Shown here: one piece after another, positions 1 to 5,800 of the stretch | Numbering within the stretch: position 1 is the stretch's first letter | Layout: every line of letters begins with the position of its first letter | Assembly: GCA_964652155.1 (NCBI GenBank) | Contig: CAZZBK010000209.1 | Coordinates: 1 to 7,281, forward strand | Source: CAZZBK01 sp964652155 | GTDB taxonomy: Bacteria > Planctomycetota > Planctomycetia > Pirellulales > PNKZ01 | Reading direction: 5' to 3' | DNA: 7,281 nt | Notes under the pieces: model-generated | Seen by the model: the letters and a program-made list of their open reading frames with translations, nothing else | The model's database searches: none | Told to the model about the DNA's origin: nothing | Program-made: the position numbers and the translations under genes

Positions 1-271
1 TCGAGGCGGTGTCACATGTCACTCGCCGGGGTTTGCTTCGCAAACCGCCAGCCACTCACAACGGTGACCCTCACGCTCGTGCCACCCCCCCTTATTCCGC
101 AATCCGCTGCGGGTCGTTTTGCGTTGTGGCTCGGGTCGAGCTGGCTGGACACTTTGTGCTCAGCAACCTGTCGGGCCTATTGTAAATTAAGCATTTACCC
201 CAATCGACGTCACTCCCACAACCGATGTCTGGGAGGGGGTGAACATCATTGAAGCTTCGAGCGAGGTCGCG
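1..271. other. Non-coding 5' region with inverted repeats
   Basis: I see no convincing gene here. An open frame at 16-252 has a composition unlike the neighbouring proteins and no family resemblance. The stretch is rich in small dyads: a perfect 7-bp hairpin GGTTTGC-TTC-GCAAACC at 30-46, a CCAGCCA arm at 48-54 matched by TGGCTGG at 142-148, and a direct repeat TGTCAC at 10-15 and 17-22. The density of structure over about 150 bp suggests a dispersed intergenic repeat or a structured RNA, but the sequence alone does not settle which. Confidence 0.45.
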
Positions 272-299
272 TCGACATTATCCCTCGGAGTGCGATAAT
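272..299 (+). promoter_or_regulatory. Candidate sigma70-like promoter of the lipoprotein/HMA pair
   Basis: TCGACA at 272-277 (5 of 6 to TTGACA) and GATAAT at 294-299 (5 of 6 to TATAAT) are separated by 16 nt. Transcription would start near 306, leaving a leader of about 70 nt before the ATG at 376. It is the best promoter-like pair seen upstream of this gene. It was found by eye, and planctomycete promoter consensus is not well known to me. Confidence 0.45.
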
Positions 300-375
300 A
301 TTTTGGTGGGGGCGATGAGCTGTGGGTGCTAGGACTGCTGGCGCTCGCGAATTCTGTATTTTACTCCGATCGACG

Positions 376-954
376 ATGAACATGACATACTTGCGAACCT
401 CGTTGGCCATGACGCTCGGCGCGTGGCTGTTGACGCTCAGCGGTTGCGGCGCGACGATCGATCCGAAAGTGGCCGCGGAGCTGCGCGGGAAGTATCTGCT
501 GCAGGAAGAGCCGGCCGACCCCCAAGGGTTGCTTGATTTGTCCGAGTCGATGAAGGGACAAGAGGAGAAGTCGCTGGTTGTCATTGGCATGATCGGCGGA
601 GTGTCCGACCCGTGGACCAAGAACAAGGCGTCGTTTATCATCACCGACCCGGCCGCGGTCGAGGCGGATGAGGGTGCTGACGCGAAGGCCGACAGCAAAG
701 CCCATGCCCACAAGGGGCACGATCATAAGGATCATGACCCGGCCACGTGTCCGTTCTGCTCCAAAAAAATCAAGGAGCCTGAAGCCTTGGCGCTGATCGA
801 GTTTCGCAACTCCGACGGCAAGGTGCTGCCCTACGACGCTCAGCAGTTGTTCGGGGTGCAGAAGCAGCAACTCGTGGTCGTCAAAGGCAAGGTCCGGCAA
901 GATGCGTCGGGCTACTGGCTCGTCGCCGCCGATGGTATTTACGTGCGACGATAA
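376..954 (+). CDS. Lipoprotein with His-rich patch and CxxC, possible metal binding
   Basis: The 192-residue product starts with a lipoprotein signal: a short polar start, a hydrophobic core and a lipobox LSGC with Cys24, so it should be exported and lipidated. Residues 36-92 and 136-191 look like alternating beta-strands, as in an OB-like or small beta-barrel fold. Between them lies an acidic/Lys/His insert of about 40 residues. In it, His110, 112, 115, 117 and 120 are followed by Cys125-P-F-Cys128, a plausible soft-metal (Cu, Zn or Ni) site. I do not recognise a named family. The frame is open from a GTG at 322, but the ATG at 376 puts the signal peptide at the N terminus, so I chose it; no clear Shine-Dalgarno precedes it. 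A secreted HMA-domain protein follows 33 nt downstream on the same strand, which supports an envelope metal-handling role by inference only. The insert is more charged than the rest and may be flexible. Confidence 0.85.
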   Translation: MNMTYLRTSLAMTLGAWLLTLSGCGATIDPKVAAELRGKYLLQEEPADPQGLLDLSESMKGQEEKSLVVIGMIGGVSDPWTKNKASFIITDPAAVEADEGADAKADSKAHAHKGHDHKDHDPATCPFCSKKIKEPEALALIEFRNSDGKVLPYDAQQLFGVQKQQLVVVKGKVRQDASGYWLVAADGIYVRR

Positions 955-970
955 CTTCAGATTCAATCGC

Positions 971-978
971 GGGAGAGG
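971..978 (+). promoter_or_regulatory. Shine-Dalgarno site that favours the ATG at 988
   Basis: GGGAGAGG ends directly against the ATG at 979, which is too close to serve it. It lies 9 nt before the second in-frame ATG at 988, a workable distance. This argues for translation starting at 988. Confidence 0.6.
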
Positions 979-987
979 ATGCCCAGC

Positions 988-1317
988 ATGCGTAGAACAT
1001 TTTTGAAGACGTTACTGATCGCGGCCGTGTCGACGACTTCAGGTGTCGCATTCGCGGCCGACGTCAAGACCTACACGGTGCGCGTGACAGACATGCACTG
1101 CGCGACCTGTGCGAAGAAGATTGCCAGCCGACTGGTCACGGTGCCGGGCGTGCTGCGAGCCACGGCGAACTATTCGACCCACACGGCGACGATCACGCCG
1201 CAAGAGACCAAGCAGCCTTCGCCCAAGGCGTTGTGGGAAGCGGTCGAGAAGGCCGGCTTCAAGCCCGTGCAGCTCGATGGCCCCGGCGGGTCGTTCAAGG
1301 ACAAGCCGGCGTCGTGA
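988..1317 (+). CDS. Secreted heavy-metal-associated (HMA) domain protein, MerP-like
   Basis: The 109-residue protein has a Sec signal peptide (MRRTFLK, a hydrophobic core, then AFA-A with likely cleavage after residue 23) followed by one HMA domain. The metal-binding loop reads DMHCATC with Cys38 and Cys41. The expected pattern follows: helix 1 (AKKIASRLVTVPGV), a strand, then ALWEAVEKAGFKP, which matches helix 2 and the last strand of CopZ/MerP-type folds. The family binds Cu(I), Hg(II) or similar ions and passes them to a partner. An exported stand-alone copy suggests periplasmic scavenging or buffering. An in-frame ATG at 979 would add three residues, but the ribosome-binding site fits 988 better. 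It lies 33 nt after the His-rich lipoprotein gene and is probably co-transcribed. The stop at 1315-1317 directly abuts the end of the convergent toxin frame. The tail after about residue 97 is short, Gly/Lys-rich and probably disordered. The metal specificity cannot be told from the sequence. Confidence 0.9.
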   Translation: MRRTFLKTLLIAAVSTTSGVAFAADVKTYTVRVTDMHCATCAKKIASRLVTVPGVLRATANYSTHTATITPQETKQPSPKALWEAVEKAGFKPVQLDGPGGSFKDKPAS

Positions 1318-1624
1318 TCACGCTGGGCGAGCTTGCAATCGGGTCAATAAGTCACGGCTACCATGTACGACGGCAACGATAAAACAATCGTTGCCGCGAA
1401 CTTCGTATAATTAAGCGATACGGCCTCACGAGGAGTTCTCGGAGGTGCTCGATGTCGAACTCGGGCACTCTCGCGCCAAGTTGAGGAAACTGACCGAGCT
1501 TATTGGGCGCATCGGCCAATCGATCACCCATCAGGAGAGAGTTTTTCTCTGAGTCTTGCTGAATGTAGGTCAGGATTTCTCGGACATCGCCGAGAGCTGG
1601 CTCTGTCCAGATGACTTCGCCCAT
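1318..1624 (-). pseudogene. ParE/RelE-family toxin gene, frameshifted near its 3' end
   Basis: The reading frame from the ATG at 1624 is a textbook ParE-type toxin: start EVIWTEPALGDVREILTYI, then LGQFPQLGARVPEF and LRELLVRPYRLI. ParE toxins typically poison DNA gyrase, whereas RelE relatives cleave mRNA. After Phe81 the frame runs into an aberrant YRCRRTW and stops at 1358. Removing one T from the run that reads AAAA at 1381-1384 on the plus strand restores IVAVVHGSRDLL, the conserved ParE C-terminal strand and motif, and the frame then ends at a TGA at 1318-1320. The restored protein is 101 residues, a normal family length. The start has its own Shine-Dalgarno (AGAGGAT, rc of 1631-1637) and overlaps the antitoxin by 55 nt. 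As read, the toxin lacks its last strand, so it is probably inactive, unless the extra base is a sequencing error. Confidence 0.85.
1371..1396. repeat. Perfect 10-bp palindrome inside the toxin gene
   Basis: CGGCAACGAT at 1371-1380 and ATCGTTGCCG at 1387-1396 are exact reverse complements around the 6-nt loop AAAACA. The A4 run in the loop (T4 on the coding strand) is where the toxin reading frame breaks. No T-tract follows the stem on either strand, so it is not a canonical intrinsic terminator, although it lies in the convergent zone between two operons. Confidence 0.8.
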
Positions 1625-1797
1625 TCTTTGATCCTCTGCTCGGCCTCTGCTTGCGATACGACGCGTCCCTCTTCAATCGCCGCCAATCCGCGGAGCACTT
1701 TCTCGCGAACGTACAGATGATATTGAATGTCCTGCAGCGTGCAGTCATCTGGCAATGCCTGAATCCAACGGATTGCGTCGTCTTTGATTTGACTCAT
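1570..1797 (-). CDS. Antitoxin of the ParE-type module
   Basis: This 75-residue acidic/helical protein directly precedes and overlaps the toxin gene, the usual antitoxin-first order. It contains the string YHLYVREKVLRGLAAIEEGR, then VVSQAEAEQRIKEW, a pattern common in small antitoxins paired with ParE/RelE toxins in planctomycetes and cyanobacteria: an N-terminal regulatory part and a C-terminal helix that wraps the toxin. The longer frame from 1875 would add 26 residues read through the promoter/operator, which argues against it. The ATG at 1797 follows a GAGG element by 9 nt. The gene should neutralise the toxin and, with it, repress its own promoter at the inverted repeat upstream. The antitoxin frame is intact even though the toxin is broken, as is often seen in decaying modules. 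I did not assign a named antitoxin family. Confidence 0.82.
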   Translation of the reverse strand: MSQIKDDAIRWIQALPDDCTLQDIQYHLYVREKVLRGLAAIEEGRVVSQAEAEQRIKEWAKSSGQSQLSAMSEKS

Positions 1798-1824
1798 CGA
1801 GCGTGACCTCACCCGAGTATCGTG

Positions 1825-1848
1825 GCGGGAGAATGGGAACTCTCCCGC
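1825..1848. promoter_or_regulatory. Inverted repeat, likely operator of the toxin-antitoxin module
   Basis: GCGGGAGA (1825-1832) and TCTCCCGC (1841-1848) are exact reverse complements around 8 nt. The repeat covers the predicted transcription start, just downstream of the TATAAT box on the minus strand. That is the usual place for the antitoxin-bound operator in type II modules. It could instead be a weak terminator of the upstream 1887-2348 gene, but no T-tract follows it in the minus direction. Confidence 0.5.
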
Positions 1849-1851
1849 TGA

Positions 1852-1880
1852 ATTATACCACGACGGACCAAGCATGTCCG
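1852..1880 (-). promoter_or_regulatory. Promoter of the toxin-antitoxin module
   Basis: On the minus strand a perfect TATAAT (rc of 1852-1857) lies 17 nt after CGGACA (rc of 1875-1880, 4 of 6 to TTGACA). The predicted start is near 1845, about 48 nt before the antitoxin ATG. It lies just past the stop of the upstream gene, so the module can be transcribed independently of larC. Confidence 0.6.
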
Positions 1881-1886
1881 CGCGGC

Positions 1887-2348
1887 TTAAGACGCCGCGT
1901 GAGCGCGGAGGTTGAGCTGCAACTCGACCTCCCCTAGCGGCATGTTCAGCTGCGCGGCGATCTGCCTCGCGTCGTGGCCGGTGTCGGCGAGCGCGTAGAC
2001 CGCCTGTCGCGCTGGCGAGACCGCAGATGGTTCGGCGGCCGGCGTTGGTCGATCGGCGAGCGTTTCAAGCCGCGCGATTCGTTCGTCGGCCACCGTGAGC
2101 AGATGCTGCAACGCACTCAACTTCGTGTTGAGCTCCGCCAGCATGTCGCGCTGCAGGTCGTACATCCGCACCTCCCATTGCTCGATCGAATGTGCGTGCT
2201 CGGCGGGAGAGCGTTGGCGCTGCGGGACGGAGGACTCGGTCGACTGCGTTTTCCGCCCACGGCGCGTGAGCATCAGGAAGATAACGATCCCCATGGCCGC
2301 CACAAGCAACCACGGAGGGAGCGAAATCGATTCGGGTGCGGCGTTCAT
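1887..2348 (-). CDS. Membrane-anchored coiled-coil protein with DUF2802-like C terminus
   Basis: The 153-residue protein has a single N-terminal membrane helix at about residues 12-28, closed by the basic stretch TRRGRK. A Gln/Ser/Pro-rich linker follows, then a long amphipathic helix at about 55-98 that is probably a coiled coil. After a Pro/Ala-rich spacer comes a C-terminal segment, residues about 115-148 (YALADTGHDARQIAAQL, then GEVELQLNLR). That segment resembles a helix-turn-helix of the DUF2802 kind, in which a short HTH-like unit sits on a membrane-tethered coiled coil. Its ATG lies 3 nt after the larC stop (TAA-CGC-ATG), so it is probably translationally coupled to larC. The role is unknown. 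The fusion of anchor, coiled coil and HTH suggests a scaffold or membrane-associated regulator, and the link to LarC may only be operon convenience. Confidence 0.85.
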   Translation of the reverse strand: MNAAPESISLPPWLLVAAMGIVIFLMLTRRGRKTQSTESSVPQRQRSPAEHAHSIEQWEVRMYDLQRDMLAELNTKLSALQHLLTVADERIARLETLADRPTPAAEPSAVSPARQAVYALADTGHDARQIAAQLNMPLGEVELQLNLRAHAAS

Positions 2349-2351
2349 GCG

Positions 2352-3539
2352 TTAAGCCTGTGGCGGAGGAGACGATTGAGCCACGAACGCCTGCTGGGCG
2401 GTCTCGTACACCTGCTTGAGCGGCACTTGATGCTGCTCGGCGACCCGGCGGCACGACTCGAACTCGGGCGAGAAATTCGGCTCCTCGCCGGCGATCCAGC
2501 CCAGCTTCCCTTCGATCACGCCCCACGGCGTCTCGACCGAGTGCGGTTTGCGTTCGAGCTTGTGTCGGCTCACCGGCCAGCGTCGCACGCCCAGCGTGTG
2601 CGTCTCGCGGAACATGATCCGTTCCACCTTGGCCACCAACGGCCAGTGACACAGCACGGTGATCGTGACCCCGGGCCGATTTTTCTTCATCTGAATGGCG
2701 GTCGTGTACACGTCGAGTGCGCCGGCCTCGAGCAGCTTGGTCGTGCAATGTCCGACCAACTCGCCGCTCGTGTCGTCGAGATTCGTCTCGATGACCCAAA
2801 TCTGATCGCTCGACAGGGCCTCGACCGTCTCGCCCACGAAGAGCCGTAGCAGGTTGGGTTGTGTCGTCAGCTCGCGGGTTCCCGCGCCGTAACCAATCCG
2901 CTCGATCTTCATGGCCGGCACCGGGCCGTAACTGTCGACGAGCGTGGCGAGGATGGCCGCGCCGGTGGGGGTGGTCAGCTCGCAATTCACGTCGGTCTCG
3001 ACCAGCGGCACGCCGGTGAGCAGCTCGGCCGTGGCGGGGGCGGGTATGCTGCATCGGCCGTGGGCAATGTCGACAAAGCCGCGACCCGTGGGCACGTTCG
3101 ACGAGACGATGCGGTCGACGCCGAGCAGATCCCAGCCGATGGCCGCGCCGCAGATATCCACGATCGAGTCGATCGCGCCGACCTCGTGGAAGTGAACCTT
3201 GCGGAGGGTCGTGCCGTGGACTTTCGCCTCGGCCTCGCCGAGCCGCGTGAAGATCCGCTTGGCCAGGTCCTTTTGCCGCGGACTCATCTGGCTGCGGTCG
3301 ATCATGTCGGTGATGTGATGCAAGTGCCGATGGGCTTGCTCCGGCGGATGCTCGACCTTGACGTAGGTGGCGCGGAATCCGTGCCGCTTGACCTCGCTGA
3401 CATCGAGCCGCACCCCCTCCAAACCGAGCGACTGAATGCCAGCGCGCAGCGCGTCGGCGCTCACGCCGGCGTCGATGAGCGCGGCCAGGGTCATGTCGCC
3501 GCTGATTCCACTCCAGCAATCGAGATACGCAATTTTCAC
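2352..3539 (-). CDS. larC: Nickel-pincer cofactor biosynthesis protein LarC (nickel insertion)
   Basis: The 395-residue product matches LarC, the CTP-dependent cyclometallase that inserts nickel into the dithio-pyridinium mononucleotide to make the nickel-pincer cofactor of lactate racemase and related LarA enzymes. Family signatures are in order: IAYLDCWSGISGDM near the N terminus, a His cluster HRHLHH at 70-75, HFHEVGAID at 116-124, LTTPTGAAIL at 188-197, ETNLDDTSGE at 251-260, and KKNRPG at 285-290. The length is that of a full fused LarC. In Lactobacillus plantarum the protein is made from larC1/larC2 by frameshifting; here it is one continuous frame. The frame is open from 3617, but conserved sequence begins at a GTG at 3539, which I take as the start; the region before it is repeat-derived. 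No larB, larE or larA lies in the window, so partners must be elsewhere. It heads a two-gene unit with the 1887-2348 gene. Confidence 0.95.
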   Translation of the reverse strand: MKIAYLDCWSGISGDMTLAALIDAGVSADALRAGIQSLGLEGVRLDVSEVKRHGFRATYVKVEHPPEQAHRHLHHITDMIDRSQMSPRQKDLAKRIFTRLGEAEAKVHGTTLRKVHFHEVGAIDSIVDICGAAIGWDLLGVDRIVSSNVPTGRGFVDIAHGRCSIPAPATAELLTGVPLVETDVNCELTTPTGAAILATLVDSYGPVPAMKIERIGYGAGTRELTTQPNLLRLFVGETVEALSSDQIWVIETNLDDTSGELVGHCTTKLLEAGALDVYTTAIQMKKNRPGVTITVLCHWPLVAKVERIMFRETHTLGVRRWPVSRHKLERKPHSVETPWGVIEGKLGWIAGEEPNFSPEFESCRRVAEQHQVPLKQVYETAQQAFVAQSSPPPQA

Positions 3540-3564
3540 CGTGGTGTCACTCGTAGGAAAGAGA

Positions 3565-3634
3565 GTAGGCGGAAGATAGTTGTCAGTAGACCGAGGGCAG
3601 TAGGCCGTAGGAAGCAAGCAGTAGACAGCAAGGC
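3565..3634. repeat. Degenerate heptanucleotide array, consensus GTAGGCA
   Basis: Ten consecutive 7-nt units fill this stretch exactly. Position 1 is G in all ten, positions 3 (A) and 4 (G) are kept in eight, and GTAG begins five units, at 3565, 3586, 3600, 3607 and 3621. The related CAGTAG motif recurs at 3584, 3598 and 3619, offsets of 14 and 21. The array lies about 26 nt upstream of the larC start, within its probable leader, and resembles the STRR-type heptamer repeats described in cyanobacteria. Confidence 0.7.
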
Positions 3635-3653
3635 AACTATGGGGCGTGTGACA

Positions 3654-3681
3654 ATTCTAGGTCGTGGCTGACGCGACGCAA
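3654..3681 (-). promoter_or_regulatory. Candidate larC promoter
   Basis: On the minus strand TAGAAT (rc of 3654-3659, 5 of 6 to TATAAT) follows TTGCGT (rc of 3676-3681, 3 of 6 to TTGACA) after 16 nt. Transcription would begin near 3647 and pass through the heptad array before the GTG at 3539, giving a leader of about 108 nt. The -35 match is weak. Confidence 0.35.
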
Positions 3682-3953
3682 GCCATTGATACCGGGGGAG
3701 ATAGCACCCGGCAGGGTAAATATCACCCCAGGCTCGCCAGGGCGAATCAAGTCGAGTTTGCCCGGATTTTATCGGTTCGAGCGATTGCCCTTGCGTTGAG
3801 CGGGCAAGTTGCGGATTATTCTCCGCCCGCTCGATCGACAGGCCCCCGAGGGGGTCGGACCATCGAGCGAGCACGTTGGTTGATCCGCTCGAGACGACAT
3901 GGATGTCGCGCTCCGAGCGGGTTCGGTTCCACGAGTACGTGAACCACGTCCAC
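3682..3953. other. Divergent intergenic region with nested inverted repeats
   Basis: No believable gene is seen; a minus-strand open frame at 3874-3536 only spans repeats and promoter-like DNA. Inverted repeats include CCGGG/CCCGG (3692-3696/3707-3711), GAGCGGGC/GCCCGCTC (3798-3805/3825-3832) with a second stem GCGGA/TCCGC (3811-3815/3822-3826) inside it that overlaps the outer arm by two bases, and CCCCC-GA-GGGGG (3843-3854). A weak plus-strand promoter could be TTGCGT at 3791-3796 and GATTAT at 3814-3819, 17 nt apart, placing the main dyad over the promoter of the downstream protease gene. The function is not established. Confidence 0.45.
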
Positions 3954-3963
3954 GGAGGGATGC

Positions 3964-5553
3964 ATGGTTGCGGTTCAGGCGGCGCTCTGCGCGCTGGTTC
4001 TTGGCGCGTCGAGCGAGACGGTGCTGCTCGACTTTAGCGCCACATGGTGTGGTCCCTGCCGAGAGATGGACCGGGTCGTCGCGCCACTCATCGCGCAAGG
4101 CGCGCCGATTCGCAAGGTCGATATCGATCAACAAGGCGAACTCGCGCGGCAATATCGCGTCGATGGCGTCCCCTGCTTCGTCATGCTCGTCGAGGGCCGC
4201 GAGGTCGATCGCCAAGTGGGCGCAACCTCCGCCGATCGCTTGCGGCAAATGCTCAATCACGCACAGCCAGCCACCGCTCCGACACCAGGCCTGCTCAATC
4301 GCGGCCTGTTCGGCGGCTTCAATCGTGGCTTGCCCGCACTGCCCGCGCTCGTCGCCCCCAAAGCGCCCAAAACCTTCGGCGATGAACCGTCGTCGACCAC
4401 AACCGCTGCTCCTTCCAAGCCTTTGCTGCCCAAATCGATCAGCGAGCCCTTCAGTAAATTTGCCGACGGAGTTCGCAACGTCGTCGGTGGCGAACGCCCC
4501 ACGCCGCCACACCTCGCGCAACAAGTCATCGATCGCGTAATGCGCTCGGCCGTCCGGCTGCGGATTGGCGAGGGGTCGGGCAACTCGATCGGCACCGGCA
4601 CCATCATCGACGCCCGCGCTGGCGAGGCGCTGATTGTGACCTGCGGCCATATTTTCCGCGAATCGAATGGCCAAGGACGCATCGACGTCGATCTGCTCGG
4701 CGTGCAGGGCGAACCCCAAGTGACGGGCCAACTCATCGGCTTCGATCTGAAAGCCGACCTCGCGCTCATCAGCATTCGACCGGGCTTGGACGTCTCGGCC
4801 TCGCCACTGGCTCCCATCGGTTATCAGGTGCGGCCGGGTGACGCCGTGGTGAGCGTGGGCTGCAATCATGGTGCCGAGGCCACGTCGCGCGTGGGACGCG
4901 TCCTGTCGACTGACAAGTTCGTCGGCCCGCTGTTGCAAGTCACGGGTCAGCCTGTACAGGGGCGCAGCGGCGGCGGGCTCTTCACGGCCGAGGGACTCGT
5001 CATCGGCGTGTGCAATGCGGCCGATCCGCAAGACGATGCCGGGCTGTATGCCTCGCTTCGCATGATCCATACCGAGGTGGCCAACCACGGCATCGACAAG
5101 GTGCTGGCCAAGCCCGCCGAGTTGGACACCGCCCTATCGGCCACTCCACCGACGATGCCCTCGCGCATGCCCGCCCCAATCGACTTTACCCGCGCCGCGG
5201 CGCAGTCGCCCGACAATCAGCCTGTTTCACACACCGCCCCCCCCGGCAAACAAGTGACACTCACCGCGCACGAAGCGGCGCTGCTCGAACGCGTCCGCCA
5301 GCAGGGCCAACACGCCGAACTGATCTGCATTGTTCGCTCGCGCGAGAGTGGTCAGGCCCCCCAGCGGGTCTTGGTCCTCGATCAGGCCTCGCCCGAATTG
5401 CTGCAACACCTCAACCTCGTGGGACGACAACCCGAGTTCGCGCTCTCCGGCAGCGCGCAGCCCGCCGGCCCCCCTGGCTCAACGAGCCAAACCGCTCCGC
5501 CGGGGCTCCCCCCCAACGCTCAGCCCAACTGGTCGATGATGCCCGTCCGCTAG
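3964..5553 (+). CDS. Thioredoxin-trypsin-like serine protease fusion, probably exported
   Basis: The 529-residue protein joins two recognisable modules. Residues about 18-100 are a thioredoxin domain with the redox motif WCGPC at 28-32 and the cis-proline loop GVPCF (Pro70). A Pro/Ala/Gly-rich linker spans about 101-180. Residues about 185-380 form a trypsin-like (S1/HtrA-type) protease with His229 in TCGHIF, Asp265 in KADLALI, and Ser335 in QGRSGGGLF, so the triad is complete. A second Pro-rich linker leads to a small domain at about 430-490 of unknown kind, then a Pro/Gly-rich tail. No PDZ domain is visible. The ATG at 3964 is the only start after an in-frame TGA at 3940, and GGAGG at 3954-3958 sits 5 nt before it. 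The N terminus (VQAALCALVLGASS) is hydrophobic but lacks basic residues, so the signal peptide is weak and the location uncertain. The fusion suggests coupled disulfide handling and proteolysis of envelope proteins; this is inference. Confidence 0.9.
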   Translation: MVAVQAALCALVLGASSETVLLDFSATWCGPCREMDRVVAPLIAQGAPIRKVDIDQQGELARQYRVDGVPCFVMLVEGREVDRQVGATSADRLRQMLNHAQPATAPTPGLLNRGLFGGFNRGLPALPALVAPKAPKTFGDEPSSTTTAAPSKPLLPKSISEPFSKFADGVRNVVGGERPTPPHLAQQVIDRVMRSAVRLRIGEGSGNSIGTGTIIDARAGEALIVTCGHIFRESNGQGRIDVDLLGVQGEPQVTGQLIGFDLKADLALISIRPGLDVSASPLAPIGYQVRPGDAVVSVGCNHGAEATSRVGRVLSTDKFVGPLLQVTGQPVQGRSGGGLFTAEGLVIGVCNAADPQDDAGLYASLRMIHTEVANHGIDKVLAKPAELDTALSATPPTMPSRMPAPIDFTRAAAQSPDNQPVSHTAPPGKQVTLTAHEAALLERVRQQGQHAELICIVRSRESGQAPQRVLVLDQASPELLQHLNLVGRQPEFALSGSAQPAGPPGSTSQTAPPGLPPNAQPNWSMMPVR

Positions 5554-5661
5554 GCATGCCCACCCAAAATGGTGGATTCGCCTGAGAAAGCAGCGCTCAC
5601 CTTTTGAGCCGATTGCATGGGTTTGCCAAAGTTTTCTTGCGATGGGTGCCTGGGCAACTTA

Positions 5662-5682
5662 CTCTAACTAAATAGAGCTTTT
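5662..5682 (+). terminator. Possible weak intrinsic terminator after the protease gene
   Basis: CTCTA (5662-5666) and TAGAG (5673-5677) form an AT-rich 5-bp stem with a 6-nt loop, followed by C and TTTT. It lies about 110 nt after the stop at 5553. The short stem makes this a weak call; it is the only hairpin-plus-T-tract in the gap. Confidence 0.25.
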
Positions 5683-5710
5683 CTAAACGCATCATCATCG
5701 GGCGGTAAAT

Positions 5711-5745
5711 CGACACGATCCCGCCACGTTCTGTCGCGGTGGGAT
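5711..5745 (+). other. Alternative hairpins in the leader before the DUF1598-type gene
   Basis: Two stems share sequence and cannot both form fully: CGACA (5711-5715) with TGTCG (5732-5736), and ATCCCGCC (5718-5725) with GGTGGGAT (5738-5745, one G-U pair). They end about 55 nt before the ATG at 5801. They could form a leader structure that affects expression, but this may be chance in GC-rich DNA. Confidence 0.3.
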
Positions 5746-5800
5746 GCCAACGATCAGCCCTGCGAATTTTGCCCTTCAACCTTTTCAAAGGTCTGCACTC

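Noticed and set aside
16..252. 78-residue plus-strand open frame near the left edge
   Set aside because: It runs through the palindromic non-coding stretch, has no recognisable domain, no good ribosome-binding site and a composition unlike the real genes.
1378..1390. Programmed ribosomal frameshift in the toxin gene
   Set aside because: The T4 run is short, there is no clear slippery heptamer, and ParE toxins are not known to need frameshifting. A mutation or a read error is simpler.
1371..1396. Bidirectional intrinsic terminator between convergent operons
   Set aside because: The stem is strong but no T-tract follows it on either strand, and it lies inside the toxin coding sequence.
2065..3519. 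Long minus-strand frame of 484 residues overlapping larC
   Set aside because: It is an Arg/Gly/Ala-rich shadow of larC in another frame, as expected in high-GC DNA. The larC frame has clear family motifs.
3565..3634. CRISPR array
   Set aside because: The repeat unit is 7 nt with no spacers, far below CRISPR repeat length, and no cas genes are present.
3536..3874. Minus-strand frame of 112 residues upstream of larC
   Set aside because: It is built from the heptad array, promoter-like DNA and inverted repeats, and overlaps the larC start. No family resemblance was seen.
3769..5088. Long minus-strand frame antisense to the thioredoxin-protease gene
   Set aside because: It is low in recognisable motifs and rich in Arg/Ala/Asp, typical of antisense shadows. 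The plus-strand frame carries WCGPC and a full protease triad.
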